Shown here: positions 10,188 through 21,875 of the stretch, piece by piece
Layout: each line of letters starts with the position of its first letter
Position numbering within the stretch: the stretch's first letter is position 1
Source: Desulfobaculum bizertense DSM 18034
Lineage (GTDB): Bacteria; Desulfobacterota; Desulfovibrionia; Desulfovibrionales; Desulfovibrionaceae
Reading direction: 5' to 3'
Assembly: GCF_900167065.1 (NCBI RefSeq)
Contig: NZ_FUYA01000006.1
Span: 145,961 to 209,960 of the forward strand
DNA: 64,000 nucleotides
Notes under the pieces: generated by a model
The model's input: only the letters and a program-made list of their open reading frames with translations
The model's database searches: none
What the model was told of the DNA's origin: nothing
Program-made: the position numbers and the translations under genes

Positions 10188-10188
<1 letters not shown>
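9868..10188 (-). CDS. atpQ: N-ATPase subunit AtpQ (AtpI/AtpZ-like)
   Basis: A 106-residue protein: a basic N-terminus, then two membrane helices (about 30-55 and 65-85) separated by a short loop containing DLTHPGTRSW. This is the AtpI/AtpZ-type layout thought to help c-ring assembly and possibly Mg transport. It overlaps atpC (TGATG) and atpR (TAATG). Its position identifies it as atpQ of the N-ATPase cluster. Confidence 0.82.
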
Positions 10189-12082
<1,894 letters not shown>

Positions 12083-12088
12083 TCACGG

Positions 12089-12940
12089 TCAGGAATTTAC
12101 CCAAAGCGCTGCACCATTCAGCTTGCGCCCAAGGTTTTCCGCCGTCGCACCAACAAAAATTTTCTTTATCATGCCGCCGCCAACGCCTGTGCGCCCAACA
12201 GCAACAGCTGCGTATTTTCCTGTTTCTGCCTCTTCCAGAATGGCTTTCCAGACGTTCACCCGCTCCACCACCAGGATGTGCTGACGATTTTGCAAAACGC
12301 CATTGGAAGCCAAAATCTCTCCGGCACGCTCAAAAATTTCTTCGGAATCCTTGTGGCTCGATGTGCCCGGAGAAATCACCCGCATCATGCGCACATGGTG
12401 CTCAGGCTCATCTGCAAGCATAAAGCCCACATGATCGGCCATTCTGTAGCTCGCCTCTGAACCGTCAAGCCCAAGCAGCACGTGCTGGCGGTGCTTTTCT
12501 GGCCAGCGGCAAATCCACAGTGGGGCCACGGTCTTTTGACTCAACGCTTCGCCAGTCACACTATCTTCCACCAGCTCTTCCAGCCGCGAGAGGCCCCGGC
12601 GCCCAAGAACCACGGCGTCGTACAGCCCACTCTCGCCTTCTTCCAGAATATCAAGCGCCGCAGTATTGCGCCGTGGCAAAAGCTTGAGGTGAACATGTTC
12701 TTTGGAAAAATGCCGATTGCACAAAAATTCCTGAGCCTCTTCCAGGGCCTGCTGCCCCTTTTCTCCCACTGCCGTCTCTGCTGCGGAAGCCGTCCCCGGT
12801 CCCCAGTCTGCCGCACGTGGCGCGGTATACAAAAGCGTTAGCTCAACATCCTTGTGATTCTGAAAAAACTGCTGCACGAAACGTAAACCATGAAGACTAC
12901 TTTTCTCTCCACTCACAGTGACAAGAAGATGCCGTTTCAT
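12089..12940 (-). CDS. Tandem-domain universal stress protein (UspA family)
   Basis: A 283-residue cytoplasmic protein with two Usp domains. Domain 1 (about 3-147) has the glycine motif VVLGRRGLSRLEELVEDSVTGE. Domain 2 (about 155-283) has VAVGRTGVGGGMIKKIFVGATAE. Both resemble the ATP-binding G-2X-G-9X-G(S/T) motif, so nucleotide binding is plausible. The ATG at 12940 is taken as start; a GTG three codons upstream is possible. It is immediately upstream of atpD, which suggests a link between stress or energy state and the N-ATPase. Target unknown. Confidence 0.85.
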   Translation of the reverse strand: MKRHLLVTVSGEKSSLHGLRFVQQFFQNHKDVELTLLYTAPRAADWGPGTASAAETAVGEKGQQALEEAQEFLCNRHFSKEHVHLKLLPRRNTAALDILEEGESGLYDAVVLGRRGLSRLEELVEDSVTGEALSQKTVAPLWICRWPEKHRQHVLLGLDGSEASYRMADHVGFMLADEPEHHVRMMRVISPGTSSHKDSEEIFERAGEILASNGVLQNRQHILVVERVNVWKAILEEAETGKYAAVAVGRTGVGGGMIKKIFVGATAENLGRKLNGAALWVNS

Positions 12941-13202
12941 AATGCTCACCCCGCGTTATGGCGTCTTTGATGCACAGAAAGATACTGAATCTTTTTGATT
13001 CTTTTGCCTTGGGCAAAGGCCAAAAGTTGTATTCTTTTCGCCTCAATGGGAACACAATTTATCCGATCATTCAACATAGCAGATTTTTTCTCTGCTAACA
13101 CGTCATTCTCATTGCGTCAGAGATCCGACCTCTACTCCTGTATCGTATAGTTTTCCCAAGTACACAAGTCTTTTCCATCATTACCTATTTATCATACTGC
13201 AT
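12941..13202. other. Intergenic region upstream of usp-atp operon
   Basis: AT-rich non-coding stretch between usp and the rlmB terminator. It should hold the usp-atp promoter on the minus strand, but I see no -35/-10 pair or operator clear enough to call. Confidence 0.4.
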
Positions 13203-13241
13203 AAAAAAACCCGTGCATTCCTCTTCCGGAGTGCACGGGAA
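13203..13241 (-). terminator. Intrinsic terminator of rlmB
   Basis: CCCGTGCA / TGCACGGG arms (13210-13239). On the minus strand a run of seven T follows. Confidence 0.9.
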
Positions 13242-13297
13242 ATTCTTTTCAAAAGATTTTTTGTGATTTTTTCAAGAAAAAATATTTTTTCTTGTGA

Positions 13298-14071
13298 CTA
13301 CAAAAGCTTCTGCCGTAAAAATTCACCCATAATTATCGCCGCAGCCTGTGCAACATTCAAAGAATCAAAATCCCTCTGGAGCGGAATTGTCAGTCTTTCC
13401 GAACATCTTTTGGCGACGCCGGGGCGGATTCCTTTCTCCTCATTGCCCATCACAAGGACTGCCGGAGTTGACAATCTGCGCGCGTACATGTTCTCACCCT
13501 TGGGGTCTACAATGGAGCCATAAACTGGCCAACCAGCGTCAACACAGGTATCCAGTGCTCGTGACAAGTTCACAACTTTTGCTACAGGAAGCCGCGTCAG
13601 TGCACCCGCAGAAGACTTTACTGCAGCAGCACCCATGTATGCTGTGCGATCTTTCGGAACAATCAGTCCCGCGCCACCAAGTGCAAAAAGTGTACGTGCC
13701 ATCGCTCCAATATTACCAGGGTCCTGTACCTGATCCAGCGCAAGAATAAGTGGCAGTGGCGCGTCCATTGCCTGAGCCAGCAGCTCATCCAGCTCAATAA
13801 AACGACTCTCACTGACCCGGGCGACAACGCCCTGCGTGTTGCCAGAAAAAAGCCGTGCCAAGTCAGTACGCGACGAAAGCCGAAAACGAACACGGGAACT
13901 GCGGCACAAATCCAGAATCTCCCCAAGCTCTTTTCCATGTGCGCCTTCCTGCACCAAAACAAGGTCGACACTCTGAGGATTATTACGCAAAAGCTCCAGA
14001 ACAGGCTTTCTCCCTGGAACAATATTTTCTTCACTCTTTGTGGATTGCCGCATGTCTTTTTTATTATGCAT
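13298..14071 (-). CDS. rlmB: 23S rRNA 2'-O-methyltransferase, TrmH/SpoU family (RlmB-like)
   Basis: A 257-residue SAM-dependent RNA ribose methyltransferase. The N-terminal substrate-binding domain begins NIVPGRKPVLELLRNN. The three SPOUT motifs are all present: LDQVQDPGNIGAMART (motif 1, catalytic Asn-Arg), VLVMGNEEKGI (motif 2) and LTIPLQ..DSLNVAQAAAI (motif 3). Architecture fits RlmB (G2251 of 23S rRNA), though other TrmH-like enzymes share it. Divergent from the lytic transglycosylase gene. Confidence 0.85.
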   Translation of the reverse strand: MHNKKDMRQSTKSEENIVPGRKPVLELLRNNPQSVDLVLVQEGAHGKELGEILDLCRSSRVRFRLSSRTDLARLFSGNTQGVVARVSESRFIELDELLAQAMDAPLPLILALDQVQDPGNIGAMARTLFALGGAGLIVPKDRTAYMGAAAVKSSAGALTRLPVAKVVNLSRALDTCVDAGWPVYGSIVDPKGENMYARRLSTPAVLVMGNEEKGIRPGVAKRCSERLTIPLQRDFDSLNVAQAAAIIMGEFLRQKLL

Positions 14072-14150
14072 TCGCTTTCCTGCTCCCAGATGAAAAATTG
14101 AAATAGCATTGCGTGTCGGGACTATTTCCCAATTGCGTTTTCAATTTTTC

Positions 14151-14178
14151 TTGACTTTCATTAGCCGTTTTCTAGATT
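14151..14178 (+). promoter_or_regulatory. Candidate sigma-70 promoter for the lytic transglycosylase gene
   Basis: TTGACT (14151-14156), 16-base spacer, TAGATT (14173-14178); 48 bases before the start codon. Confidence 0.55.
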
Positions 14179-14226
14179 TTCTTGTAAACTGCACACTGAA
14201 ACAAACCATAACCATCTCTGCAAACG

Positions 14227-16086
14227 ATGAAAAACATATCAAGCACCGCTCCAGACGTACAGATCTCCGGCCATACGGCATCAAAGGTTTTCAGCCTCTT
14301 ATGCCTTATGCTGGCTGCCTGTGCCCTGCTCTCTCTTTCCGCCTGTGTGACCACAGGTCAGAAGGCTCCTGATACTCCTCTCATCTCCGCAGATGCGCCG
14401 CCGGATACCCCGGATGAACGCGCCGAAGGCTCAGAGCAGCCCAACGAAGAAGAGGTCGCCAACTTCGCCCAGAAAGACGCAATGCCTCTCTCCCCTCAGG
14501 AAGAACAGGCCCTGAGCACTAAACCAGACCTCAGCTTTGAACTCGACTCTGTCGAGACCAAAGAAATGCTCCAGTTCTTCCGCTTCTTCACCCATGATCG
14601 CCGCGGACGCAAGAGCTTTGAACGCTGGCTCAAGCGTTCCGAGAAATATATGCCCTACGTGCAGACCGAGCTTGCCAAGCGCGGCCTCCCGCACGACCTC
14701 GCCTTCCTGCCATTTGTCGAGAGCGGATTCAACCCAAAAGCTGGCTCCCACGCCGGAGCAAAAGGCCTTTGGCAGTTCATGCCCTACACTGGCAAGAAGT
14801 ATGGCCTGAGCGTTGGCTGGTGGCTCGACGAACGCTATGACCCCTACAAGTCAACACACGCCGCTGCCGACTATCTCACCAAGCTGTATTCCGATTTTGG
14901 CGACTGGTATCTCGCCCTCGCTGCCTACAACGCTGGCGAAGGCCGCATTATGCGCGCCCTCAAAAGCTCCGGCTGCGACAATTATTTCGACCTTTCCAAA
15001 AAACGCTCAAATCGCTGGCGCCGCGGCCGCAGGCTCTATTACCTCCCCAAAGAAACCCGGAACTATGTTCCCAAGTTTATGGCCGTCATCAAAATCGTGC
15101 GGAATCTTGAATCCCTCGGTTTTGAAAAGCCCAACTGGGACCGCGAAGTCACCGTACAGGCCCTTGAGACCAAACCCAAGACGGACCTGCGTCGCCTCGC
15201 CTCCAACGTCGGCATGGACTGGAAAGCCTTCCGCGACATGAACCCCGCCTACGTTGAGGCCGGTACCCACCCCGAGCGTTCTTCCACTATTTATCTGCCA
15301 CAGGACAAAATCACCAAGGCGCAGGAGTATCTCGCCAGCTCGTCCTTCCGCGAGTACACAGGCTATTATGCCTTCTATCGCGTTCGTCGCGGTGATTCAT
15401 GGTATCGCATTTCCCGCCGCTTTGGCGTCTCTATTGCCGTCCTCAAGAAGTACAACCATCGCCGTTCCAACCTGCTACGCCCCGGTCAGTCTTTGAAGGT
15501 TCCCGGCAAAGGCCTCACCCGGAGCATGGTCGCGCAGAACAAGCGCAGCTCCAAGCGCTCCTCTCGCGCTACTTCCAATGGCTCCTACCGCGTCTGCAAA
15601 GGTGACACCCTTTGGGTCGTCGCCAAGCGCAACGGTCTCTCCATTGGCGCCCTCGCCCGTGCGAACAACCTCCCCGTTCGCGCCCATCTCAAGGTCGGTC
15701 AGCGGCTTTACATCCCGTCCTCCAACGCAGCAGCTCGCACCCGGCAGCTCGCACAGTCCCGCTCCAACTACACCATCAGGAGTGGCGACTCGCTCTGGAC
15801 CATCGCACGCAAGCACAACACCACCGTCGCGACTCTCGCACGTGCAAACGGCATCTCCCGGCGCGCTACTCTTCGCCCCGGCAAGTCTCTCTACATCCCC
15901 GGACGCTCCGCTTCTGTCACGGCTTCCTCTTCCAAAGCCGCTCAGAAAAAATATCGCGTCCGCCGTGGCGATACACTCTATGCCATCGCACGTCGATTCA
16001 ACACCACGACTAAAAAAATCATGGCGTGGAACAAGCTCTCGTCTACCAATATTCGCCCCGGTGACAGCTTGACCTTATATCAATAA
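14227..16086 (+). CDS. mltD: Membrane-bound lytic murein transglycosylase D-like, four LysM repeats
   Basis: A 619-residue lipoprotein. A long signal region ends LLSLSAC (lipobox Cys near residue 40). The SLT goose-lysozyme-type domain covers about 130-290, with catalytic Glu in FLPFVESGFNPKAGSHAGAKG and the GLWQFMP motif, then AAYNAGEGR. Four LysM peptidoglycan-binding modules follow (starting near 380, 455, 515 and 575), each with the YxV(R/K)xGD(T/S)LW-type opening; E. coli MltD has two. It cleaves glycan strands with 1,6-anhydro product formation. No clear Shine-Dalgarno. The stop codon is 25 bases from repeat copy 2. Confidence 0.92.
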   Translation: MKNISSTAPDVQISGHTASKVFSLLCLMLAACALLSLSACVTTGQKAPDTPLISADAPPDTPDERAEGSEQPNEEEVANFAQKDAMPLSPQEEQALSTKPDLSFELDSVETKEMLQFFRFFTHDRRGRKSFERWLKRSEKYMPYVQTELAKRGLPHDLAFLPFVESGFNPKAGSHAGAKGLWQFMPYTGKKYGLSVGWWLDERYDPYKSTHAAADYLTKLYSDFGDWYLALAAYNAGEGRIMRALKSSGCDNYFDLSKKRSNRWRRGRRLYYLPKETRNYVPKFMAVIKIVRNLESLGFEKPNWDREVTVQALETKPKTDLRRLASNVGMDWKAFRDMNPAYVEAGTHPERSSTIYLPQDKITKAQEYLASSSFREYTGYYAFYRVRRGDSWYRISRRFGVSIAVLKKYNHRRSNLLRPGQSLKVPGKGLTRSMVAQNKRSSKRSSRATSNGSYRVCKGDTLWVVAKRNGLSIGALARANNLPVRAHLKVGQRLYIPSSNAAARTRQLAQSRSNYTIRSGDSLWTIARKHNTTVATLARANGISRRATLRPGKSLYIPGRSASVTASSSKAAQKKYRVRRGDTLYAIARRFNTTTKKIMAWNKLSSTNIRPGDSLTLYQ

Positions 16087-16111
16087 GGGCAATTTTATTG
16101 GGGTGGGTGGG

Positions 16112-16558
16112 GTACGAGACTCTGTCTCGTGCTCTGCAAGGGGCGCTGCCCCTTGACCCCGCCCAAGGACGAGGCCCTTGGGAATCCCGCTATCGCCCAA
16201 AATTTAAGGGCCGGATGTGTGAAAGCCGTTGGCTTTCCCGTACATCCGGCCCTTTAATTTTGGCCTAGTGGGCGTTTCCCGAATGCGTGTTCTTCTGCCT
16301 TTTCCAGACCGCACTTATTTTCTTTCTGAACGCGAGCGTTCAAAAAGGAAATGGTGGCAACGCACGGGAAAGAGAAAGAGGCCGCTTTAGGCAGCCCCAA
16401 CAAGTTTAAAAGCCGTCCAAGCGAAGCTTGAACGGCTTTTAAACTCGATGAGGATACGTAAGGGAATCATTCCCTTACGCGGGGGTTTGGGGGCTGGCCC
16501 CCAATCTTCCCCCACCCACCCATCCAGCACTAACGTGCTGGGGCTGGCCCCCAACTTT
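16112..16558 (+). repeat. Multi-hairpin intergenic element, copy 2 (forward)
   Basis: Full copy: H1 at 16114-16130, H2/H3 to about 16182, H4 at about 16196-16263 with one mismatch, H5 (GAACGCGAGCGTTC core) near 16327-16341, H6 of the second type (AGTTTAAAAGCCGTCCAAGC arm, loop GAA), invariant H7 at 16457-16479, H8 TTGGGGGC/GCCCCCAA, H9 CCAGCAC/GTGCTGG. It lies between the convergent ends of mltD and the histone-deacetylase-like gene, neither of which has its own terminator. Confidence 0.92.
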
Positions 16559-16585
16559 CCCCCACTCATCCATCAAAACACGGCA

Positions 16586-17905
16586 TTAAAATCCAAAGGA
16601 CTGAATGTCGTCATCTTTGAGGTTGATGAGCTTAAGGTAGCGGTAGTTGCCTTTTATCTGTGCATCTTCCCACATCTGCATAGCCTTTGCGTAACACTTG
16701 GGGCAGCAGTTCCGGGGGATTTGAATACCGACGGAAAGGGGGTTCACAGTGGAGCGAGATTCGATCTTGAGCACACCGGGGCAGTCATCACACTTGGTAA
16801 TGGACTCGACCTGATTCTCGTTGATGCCGTCCGTGTCGTAAAAAATACTCTTGTCGCGGACATACATACCGTTAACGAGACGCCCTTCGATGTTGCCACG
16901 CGGCGGGTCAAAATACAGCTCACGAATGGAGTCGCTCAGGTCCTTGATGTAGTCCGTCACCTTTGCGGGCTGCCGGAGCTGATCCGGGTCATAATTCGGT
17001 TCACGAACACCAGAGTAATCCGCGCCAGCCATAGCGAGACAAATCCCGAGATTGACATAGGGGAGAGCGCCCTGAATGGAATAGCCCCCCTCAAGCACGG
17101 CAATGTCTGGGTTCACAAGCTCGTTGAGCTTTGCATAGCCCTGCGCAGAGAAATTCATGTTGGTAATCGGGTCAGTGAAGTGGTTGTCCTGCCCGGCCGA
17201 ATTAATAACGAGATCAGGCTTAAAATCATCAAGGAGCGGCTTCACAACGTTCTCAATGACGTAGAGGAAGCCCTCATCACTGGTGTTAGGCGGCAGCGGA
17301 ATATTGATGGTCTTGCCAAAGGCGTTGGGACCTCCAAGTTCCTGCGGGAAGCCCGTACCGGGATACAGAGTACGACCATCCTGATGCAGCGAGATAAACA
17401 GGGTATCCGGGTCGTGCCAAAACACGTCCTGTGAACCGTCGCCATGATGGCAGTCAGTGTCGACCACCGCGACACGCTTGTGCCCATAATTCGCACGGAT
17501 GTGCTCAATCATGATGGCTTCAATGTTAATATTGCAAAATCCGCGATTACCGTGAACACACTTCATGGCGTGATGGCCGGGAGGGCGCACCATAGCAAAA
17601 GCCTTGTCCTCTGTGCCCTCCATAACGAGCCGCCCGGCGCGGATAGCGCCACCGGCCGAAATAAAGTGACTCTTTGTTGTCACTTCGGACACATCGGGAA
17701 AGCAAAAATGGACACGTTCAATGTCCTTTGCTGTCGCAATGTCGGGTTTGTGTTCTGTTATTCCTTCGATATCAAAAAGCCCCTCTTCACGAAGCTGGTC
17801 CTGCGTATACAGCAGGCGCTCTTCGCGTTCTGGATGGGTAGGGCTAATGGCCCAGTCATAGGCCGGGAAAAATATGATACCGAGTCGATTCTGTGCCTTG
17901 AGCAT
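16586..17905 (-). CDS. Histone deacetylase-like amidohydrolase with C-terminal Cys cluster
   Basis: A 439-residue protein of the arginase-deacetylase fold (AcuC/HDAC family). Zinc and catalytic residues are intact: His-His in RPPGHHAMK (111-112), D151 and H153 in DTDCHHGDG, and D240 in NSAGQDNH. The bacterial relatives deacetylate small amides, polyamines or acetylated enzymes. The substrate here is unknown. Residues 300-439 extend beyond the usual domain and include C372-x2-C375 and C400/C401-x2-C404, a likely zinc-ribbon or other metal site. It stands alone between repeat copy 2 and a divergent hydantoinase gene. Confidence 0.85.
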   Translation of the reverse strand: MLKAQNRLGIIFFPAYDWAISPTHPEREERLLYTQDQLREEGLFDIEGITEHKPDIATAKDIERVHFCFPDVSEVTTKSHFISAGGAIRAGRLVMEGTEDKAFAMVRPPGHHAMKCVHGNRGFCNINIEAIMIEHIRANYGHKRVAVVDTDCHHGDGSQDVFWHDPDTLFISLHQDGRTLYPGTGFPQELGGPNAFGKTINIPLPPNTSDEGFLYVIENVVKPLLDDFKPDLVINSAGQDNHFTDPITNMNFSAQGYAKLNELVNPDIAVLEGGYSIQGALPYVNLGICLAMAGADYSGVREPNYDPDQLRQPAKVTDYIKDLSDSIRELYFDPPRGNIEGRLVNGMYVRDKSIFYDTDGINENQVESITKCDDCPGVLKIESRSTVNPLSVGIQIPRNCCPKCYAKAMQMWEDAQIKGNYRYLKLINLKDDDIQSFGF

Positions 17906-18162
17906 GACGCCTCTCTATCGTTGCACCATTAATTGCTTTTTCCAGAGAGGAGACGACTTCCGCCCCAAAATGTCAACTGAGCGGAACGCATGAGCGCCTA
18001 CAGCACGCCATAGCAAAGCCTCTCCTGCATGCTTTTCGCATATCAAAAAAAGACACTTTTCGCCTTTTCTGGCTGGTTTTACTTCACCGTGAATCTTGTT
18101 ACCTTGGGCACAGCCTGCTTCTATAAAAAAATTTTATGAGATGAAGAATCTGGAGAAAAACC

Positions 18163-19827
18163 ATGCTGCTTGGAATTGATGTTGGAGGAACACACACGGA
18201 TGCCGTTGTACTGGACGGTCAGGAAATCAAGGCGTCAATCAAGATTCCGACTGACCACAAAAATCTGCTCTCCTCCATCAGAACAGCACTGGAAAAGGTC
18301 CTTCACGGCGTTGACCCCAAAGCCGTCCGCCGCGTGAACCTGTCCACTACGCTTTCCACCAACGCCATTGTCGAAGGGAAAACCGAACCCGTTGGCGTCC
18401 TGGTCTCTTCCGGCCCCGGCATTGACCCCGAAAGCTACCGCATCGGCGAAAACTACTTCGTCCTTGGCGGCTCCATTGACCACCGGGGCACCGAGCAGGA
18501 ATCACTCAGCCCCCGCGATCTCGATGCCGCGCTTGAAGCCTGCAAGGAGCGCAATCTGCGTGTCTTTGCCGCTGTCACCAAGTTCTCCACCCGCAACCCC
18601 GCGCATGAAAACCAGCTCGCCGAGGCCCTGGATGATGCGCTGGCTCCAGATCGCGTCACTCTTGGGCATTCCCTCTCTGGAACGCTCAACTTCCCCCGCC
18701 GCGTCGCAACTGCGTATTTCAACAGCGCGGTCTGGCGCGTCTACAACGACTTTGCGCAGGCTGTGGAAGAAAGCGCCGCGCACTTTGGTCTCGATGCGGA
18801 GATTAACATCCTCAAGGCTGACGGCGGCACCATGCCTCTTGAAGCCTCTCGCGAGACTCCTGTCGAATCAATTTTGTCCGGACCAGCAGCAAGTGTCATG
18901 GGGATTATTTCCCTCTGCGACGTGCAGGATGACGCCATTCTTTTGGACATCGGCGGAACCACCACGGACATCGCCCTTTTCGCCAACGGCGCACCACTCA
19001 TCGAAAGCGAAGGCATGGCCATCAATGGCGCTCCCACGCTCGTGCAGGCGCTTCGCGTCACCCCCATTGGCATTGGTGGCGACTCCGCTATTCGTCTCTC
19101 CCGCGAGGCTGGTGTTACCGTCGGCCCCGATCGTCAGGGACCCGCCCTTGCCGTGTGTTCCGGCTCAGGCTGCACCCCCACTCTGACTGACGCCCTCAAC
19201 ACTCTCGGACTCAGCGACTTTGGCGACGTCGAAGCATCAAAGACAGGCATTGCCGCACTTGCCAAGCTCTGGGACATGTCTCCCGAGAAACTCGCGCAGA
19301 AGGTCGTCAGCGTCGCCGCAAGCACCATTGCCGAAGCCGTTCGCAGCATGGTTGAACGCATCAACGAGAAACCCGTGTACACCATTTATGAGATGCTCAA
19401 GGGCAAGAGTGTTCGACCCCGTCGCGTCGTCGCGATGGGTGGTCCCGCTCAGGCCATGCTCGACCCCATTCAGGACGCCCTCTCTCTGCCCGTCGAGCTG
19501 CCAGACCACTACTCCGTCGCCAACGCCATTGGCGCCGCCCGCACTCGGACCACCCTCGACGTTGAACTTTTCGCCGACACCGCAAAAGGCTCCCTCTTCA
19601 TCCCCTCCCTCGATGTGAAAAAGCACGTCGCTCGGAACTACACCCTTGAGGATGCCAAGGCTGACGCTATCACAGAAATCCTCGCATTTCTCCGCTCTCG
19701 CGGCGTCTCCGTTCGCGACTCCGAACCAGAAATCACCGAGGCTGAAGCATTTAGCATGGTCGAAGGATACTCCACCACCGGCAAGAACATTCGCGTTAAA
19801 TGTCAGCTCCGCCCCGGCGTTGATTAA
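18163..19827 (+). CDS. Hydantoinase/oxoprolinase family protein (HyuA-like)
   Basis: A 554-residue ATP-dependent amidohydrolase-type protein of the ASKHA fold. The N-terminal phosphate loop is LGIDVGGTHTDAVVLDG, and a second GGTTTDIALF motif lies at about residue 265. Between them is the Hydant_A core (NLSTTLSTNAI). Proteins of this family open hydantoin or 5-oxoproline rings or carboxylate acetone or acetophenone, usually with a HyuB partner. No HyuB gene is adjacent, so the reaction is unknown. The ATG follows GGAG at 8 bases. Repeat copy 3 begins 7 bases after the stop codon. Confidence 0.82.
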   Translation: MLLGIDVGGTHTDAVVLDGQEIKASIKIPTDHKNLLSSIRTALEKVLHGVDPKAVRRVNLSTTLSTNAIVEGKTEPVGVLVSSGPGIDPESYRIGENYFVLGGSIDHRGTEQESLSPRDLDAALEACKERNLRVFAAVTKFSTRNPAHENQLAEALDDALAPDRVTLGHSLSGTLNFPRRVATAYFNSAVWRVYNDFAQAVEESAAHFGLDAEINILKADGGTMPLEASRETPVESILSGPAASVMGIISLCDVQDDAILLDIGGTTTDIALFANGAPLIESEGMAINGAPTLVQALRVTPIGIGGDSAIRLSREAGVTVGPDRQGPALAVCSGSGCTPTLTDALNTLGLSDFGDVEASKTGIAALAKLWDMSPEKLAQKVVSVAASTIAEAVRSMVERINEKPVYTIYEMLKGKSVRPRRVVAMGGPAQAMLDPIQDALSLPVELPDHYSVANAIGAARTRTTLDVELFADTAKGSLFIPSLDVKKHVARNYTLEDAKADAITEILAFLRSRGVSVRDSEPEITEAEAFSMVEGYSTTGKNIRVKCQLRPGVD

Positions 19828-19834
19828 GAGAGAA

Positions 19835-20313
19835 TAACGAGACTCTGTCTCGTGCTCTGCAAGGGGCGCAGTTTTATTGGGGCGCTGCCCCAAACCCTGC
19901 AAGGGGCGCTGCCCCTTGACCCCGCCCAAGGACGAGGCCCTTGGGAATCCCGATTTCGCCCGAAATAAAAGGGGACCGAAATGTGATGAGAGCTACGCTC
20001 TCTTCTCCATTTCGGTCCCCTTTTTTTCGGCCTAATTAACTGGGCGTGTGTTCTTTTTCTTTGCGCCTCAACCCTTTCTTTTTGAACGCTCGCGTTCAAA
20101 AAGAAAATGGTGGCGAACGCACGAGAAAGAGAAAGAAGCTCTTTACGCCATTCTCACCCAAGTTTGAATTTCATTCACGCGAAGCGTGGATGGAATTCAA
20201 ACTCGATGAGGATACGTAAGGGAATCATTCCCTTACGCGGGGTCCGGGGCTGGCCCCGGTTTTCTCCCCTCCCACCCATCCAGCCTTTTCAGGCTGGGGC
20301 TGGCCCCCAACTT
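19835..20313 (+). repeat. Multi-hairpin intergenic element, copy 3 (forward, second H4 type)
   Basis: H1 19837-19853; an added TTGGGGC/GCCCCAA hairpin near 19878-19894; H2 and H3. H4 is a different stem from copy 1 (arm CGAAATAAAAGGGGACCGAA), followed by the alternative linker CTAATTAACTGGGCGTGTG. H5 uses loop TC; H6 is the first type; H7 is at 20215-20237. H8 is changed to CCGGGGC/GCCCCGG with both arms altered; H9 is CCAGCC/GGCTGG. It lies between the convergent ends of the hydantoinase gene and emrB, with 7 and 17 bases to spare. Confidence 0.92.
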
Positions 20314-20330
20314 TCCCCCACCCATTCTTT

Positions 20331-21875
20331 TTATTCTTCATCGACTTTAATGGGTGGTTTTTTCATAAACCAGACACCACCGACGAGACAGAGGAAGATG
20401 AGGCACTGAATGTAAAAGGCGTCGTTAAATGCGAGGGCGTTGGCTTCCTTCATCAGCTCTTGATAGAGAAAGGCGCGGGCCTCTTCGAGATGGTCGGAAA
20501 GAGGGCCGAGCTTCGCAGTCAAAGCCTGCTGAATTTCTGAAAGTCGCAGCTGATAAATGGGGTTAAGCGGCGTCATGTGCTCAGTGAGGATATTCTGATG
20601 ATACTGAGCGCGCCGGGCGAGAAGTGTCGTCACAAAGGCTGTTCCAAAGGAACCGCCAAGATTACGCAAAAGGTTGTAGAGGGCAGAGGCATTGTTCATC
20701 TGATTGTTCTTAACGTAGGCGAAAGTGAGATAAGAGAGAGCGACAAAGAAAAACGGCATCGCTGCACCCTGAATCGCACGCGGAAGCGCCGCGCTAAAGA
20801 AATCAATGTTCAGGTTAAAACCTGCCATGAGATACAACGAGTAGGAACATAAAAGCAGCCCAAAGGAGAGAATCCAGCGAGCGTCAATGCGCTCAGTCAG
20901 CTTGCCCGCGATGGGCATAAAGATGAAGACGACAGCGCCACTGGGTCCAAGCACGAGACCAGCGAGAAGCGCGGTGTAGCCCATAAGCCCCTGAAGAAAC
21001 ATCGGGAGCAAAACAATGGAGCCGAAAAAGGCGAAAAAGCCTAAAAACATCACCACACAGCCAATCGAAAAACTTCCACTCTTGAAAATGCGCAGGTCTA
21101 GAACTGGATTCTTGTGCCGTAACTCCCACCAAACGAGAAAACTCAAAGCAGAAACGGCAATAATGGACATCACCGTAATGTTTGTGGAGGCAAACCAGTC
21201 ATCCTGCTGCCCACGGTCGAGAACAATCTGCAAACAGCCAATGCCGACAGAGAGCAAGGCGAGACCGAGCACGTCCACTTCTTCGCCTTTCTTGGCGCGC
21301 TTGAGATACGGTGGGTCCTGCACAAAGGCAGAACACATGTAAAAGGCCAAAATGCCGAACGGCAAATTGATGTAAAAAATCCAGCGCCACGACCAGGTGT
21401 CCGTAATCCAGCCACCAACGAGCGGGCCAAAGATTGGTCCCATGACCACACCAAGACCAAAAATAGCCATCGCCATACCGCGCTGCTTGGCGGGGAAAGT
21501 CTCAAGCAGAATGGCCTGCGACACGGGCTGCAAACCACCGCCACCAATGCCCTGCATCACGCGGAAAAGAATGATCTGCATAAGATTGGTCGCAGCACCA
21601 CAAAGGAGTGAACTCAAGGTAAAGAGCGCAACGGAGGCAACAAGATAGCGCTTGCGCCCCATCATGCGCGAAAGCCAGCCACTCATGGGAATAACCACGG
21701 CATTGGCCACGAGATACGAGGTGAGAACCCATGTGACTTCGTCCTGCCCGGCTGAAAGACTGCCCTGAATGTGCTCCAGCGCGACATTTGCCACGCTGGT
21801 GTCGAGCACTTCAATCATGGTGGGCAGCATAACCGACAAGGTTATAAGCCACTTTCCTGGAGCCTTGGCCGTCAT
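20331..21875 (-). CDS. emrB: MFS drug efflux transporter, DHA2/EmrB family
   Basis: A 514-residue inner-membrane antiporter with about 14 hydrophobic segments. DHA2 motifs visible: motif C-like VMGPIFGPLVGGWITD, LDTSVANVALEHIQGSL in helix 1, and WLSRMMGRKRYLV (motif A). The start overlaps the emrA stop by four bases. With EmrA it should export drugs or bile-salt-like amphiphiles, needing a TolC-type channel that is not in this window. Confidence 0.9.
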   Translation of the reverse strand: MTAKAPGKWLITLSVMLPTMIEVLDTSVANVALEHIQGSLSAGQDEVTWVLTSYLVANAVVIPMSGWLSRMMGRKRYLVASVALFTLSSLLCGAATNLMQIILFRVMQGIGGGGLQPVSQAILLETFPAKQRGMAMAIFGLGVVMGPIFGPLVGGWITDTWSWRWIFYINLPFGILAFYMCSAFVQDPPYLKRAKKGEEVDVLGLALLSVGIGCLQIVLDRGQQDDWFASTNITVMSIIAVSALSFLVWWELRHKNPVLDLRIFKSGSFSIGCVVMFLGFFAFFGSIVLLPMFLQGLMGYTALLAGLVLGPSGAVVFIFMPIAGKLTERIDARWILSFGLLLCSYSLYLMAGFNLNIDFFSAALPRAIQGAAMPFFFVALSYLTFAYVKNNQMNNASALYNLLRNLGGSFGTAFVTTLLARRAQYHQNILTEHMTPLNPIYQLRLSEIQQALTAKLGPLSDHLEEARAFLYQELMKEANALAFNDAFYIQCLIFLCLVGGVWFMKKPPIKVDEE

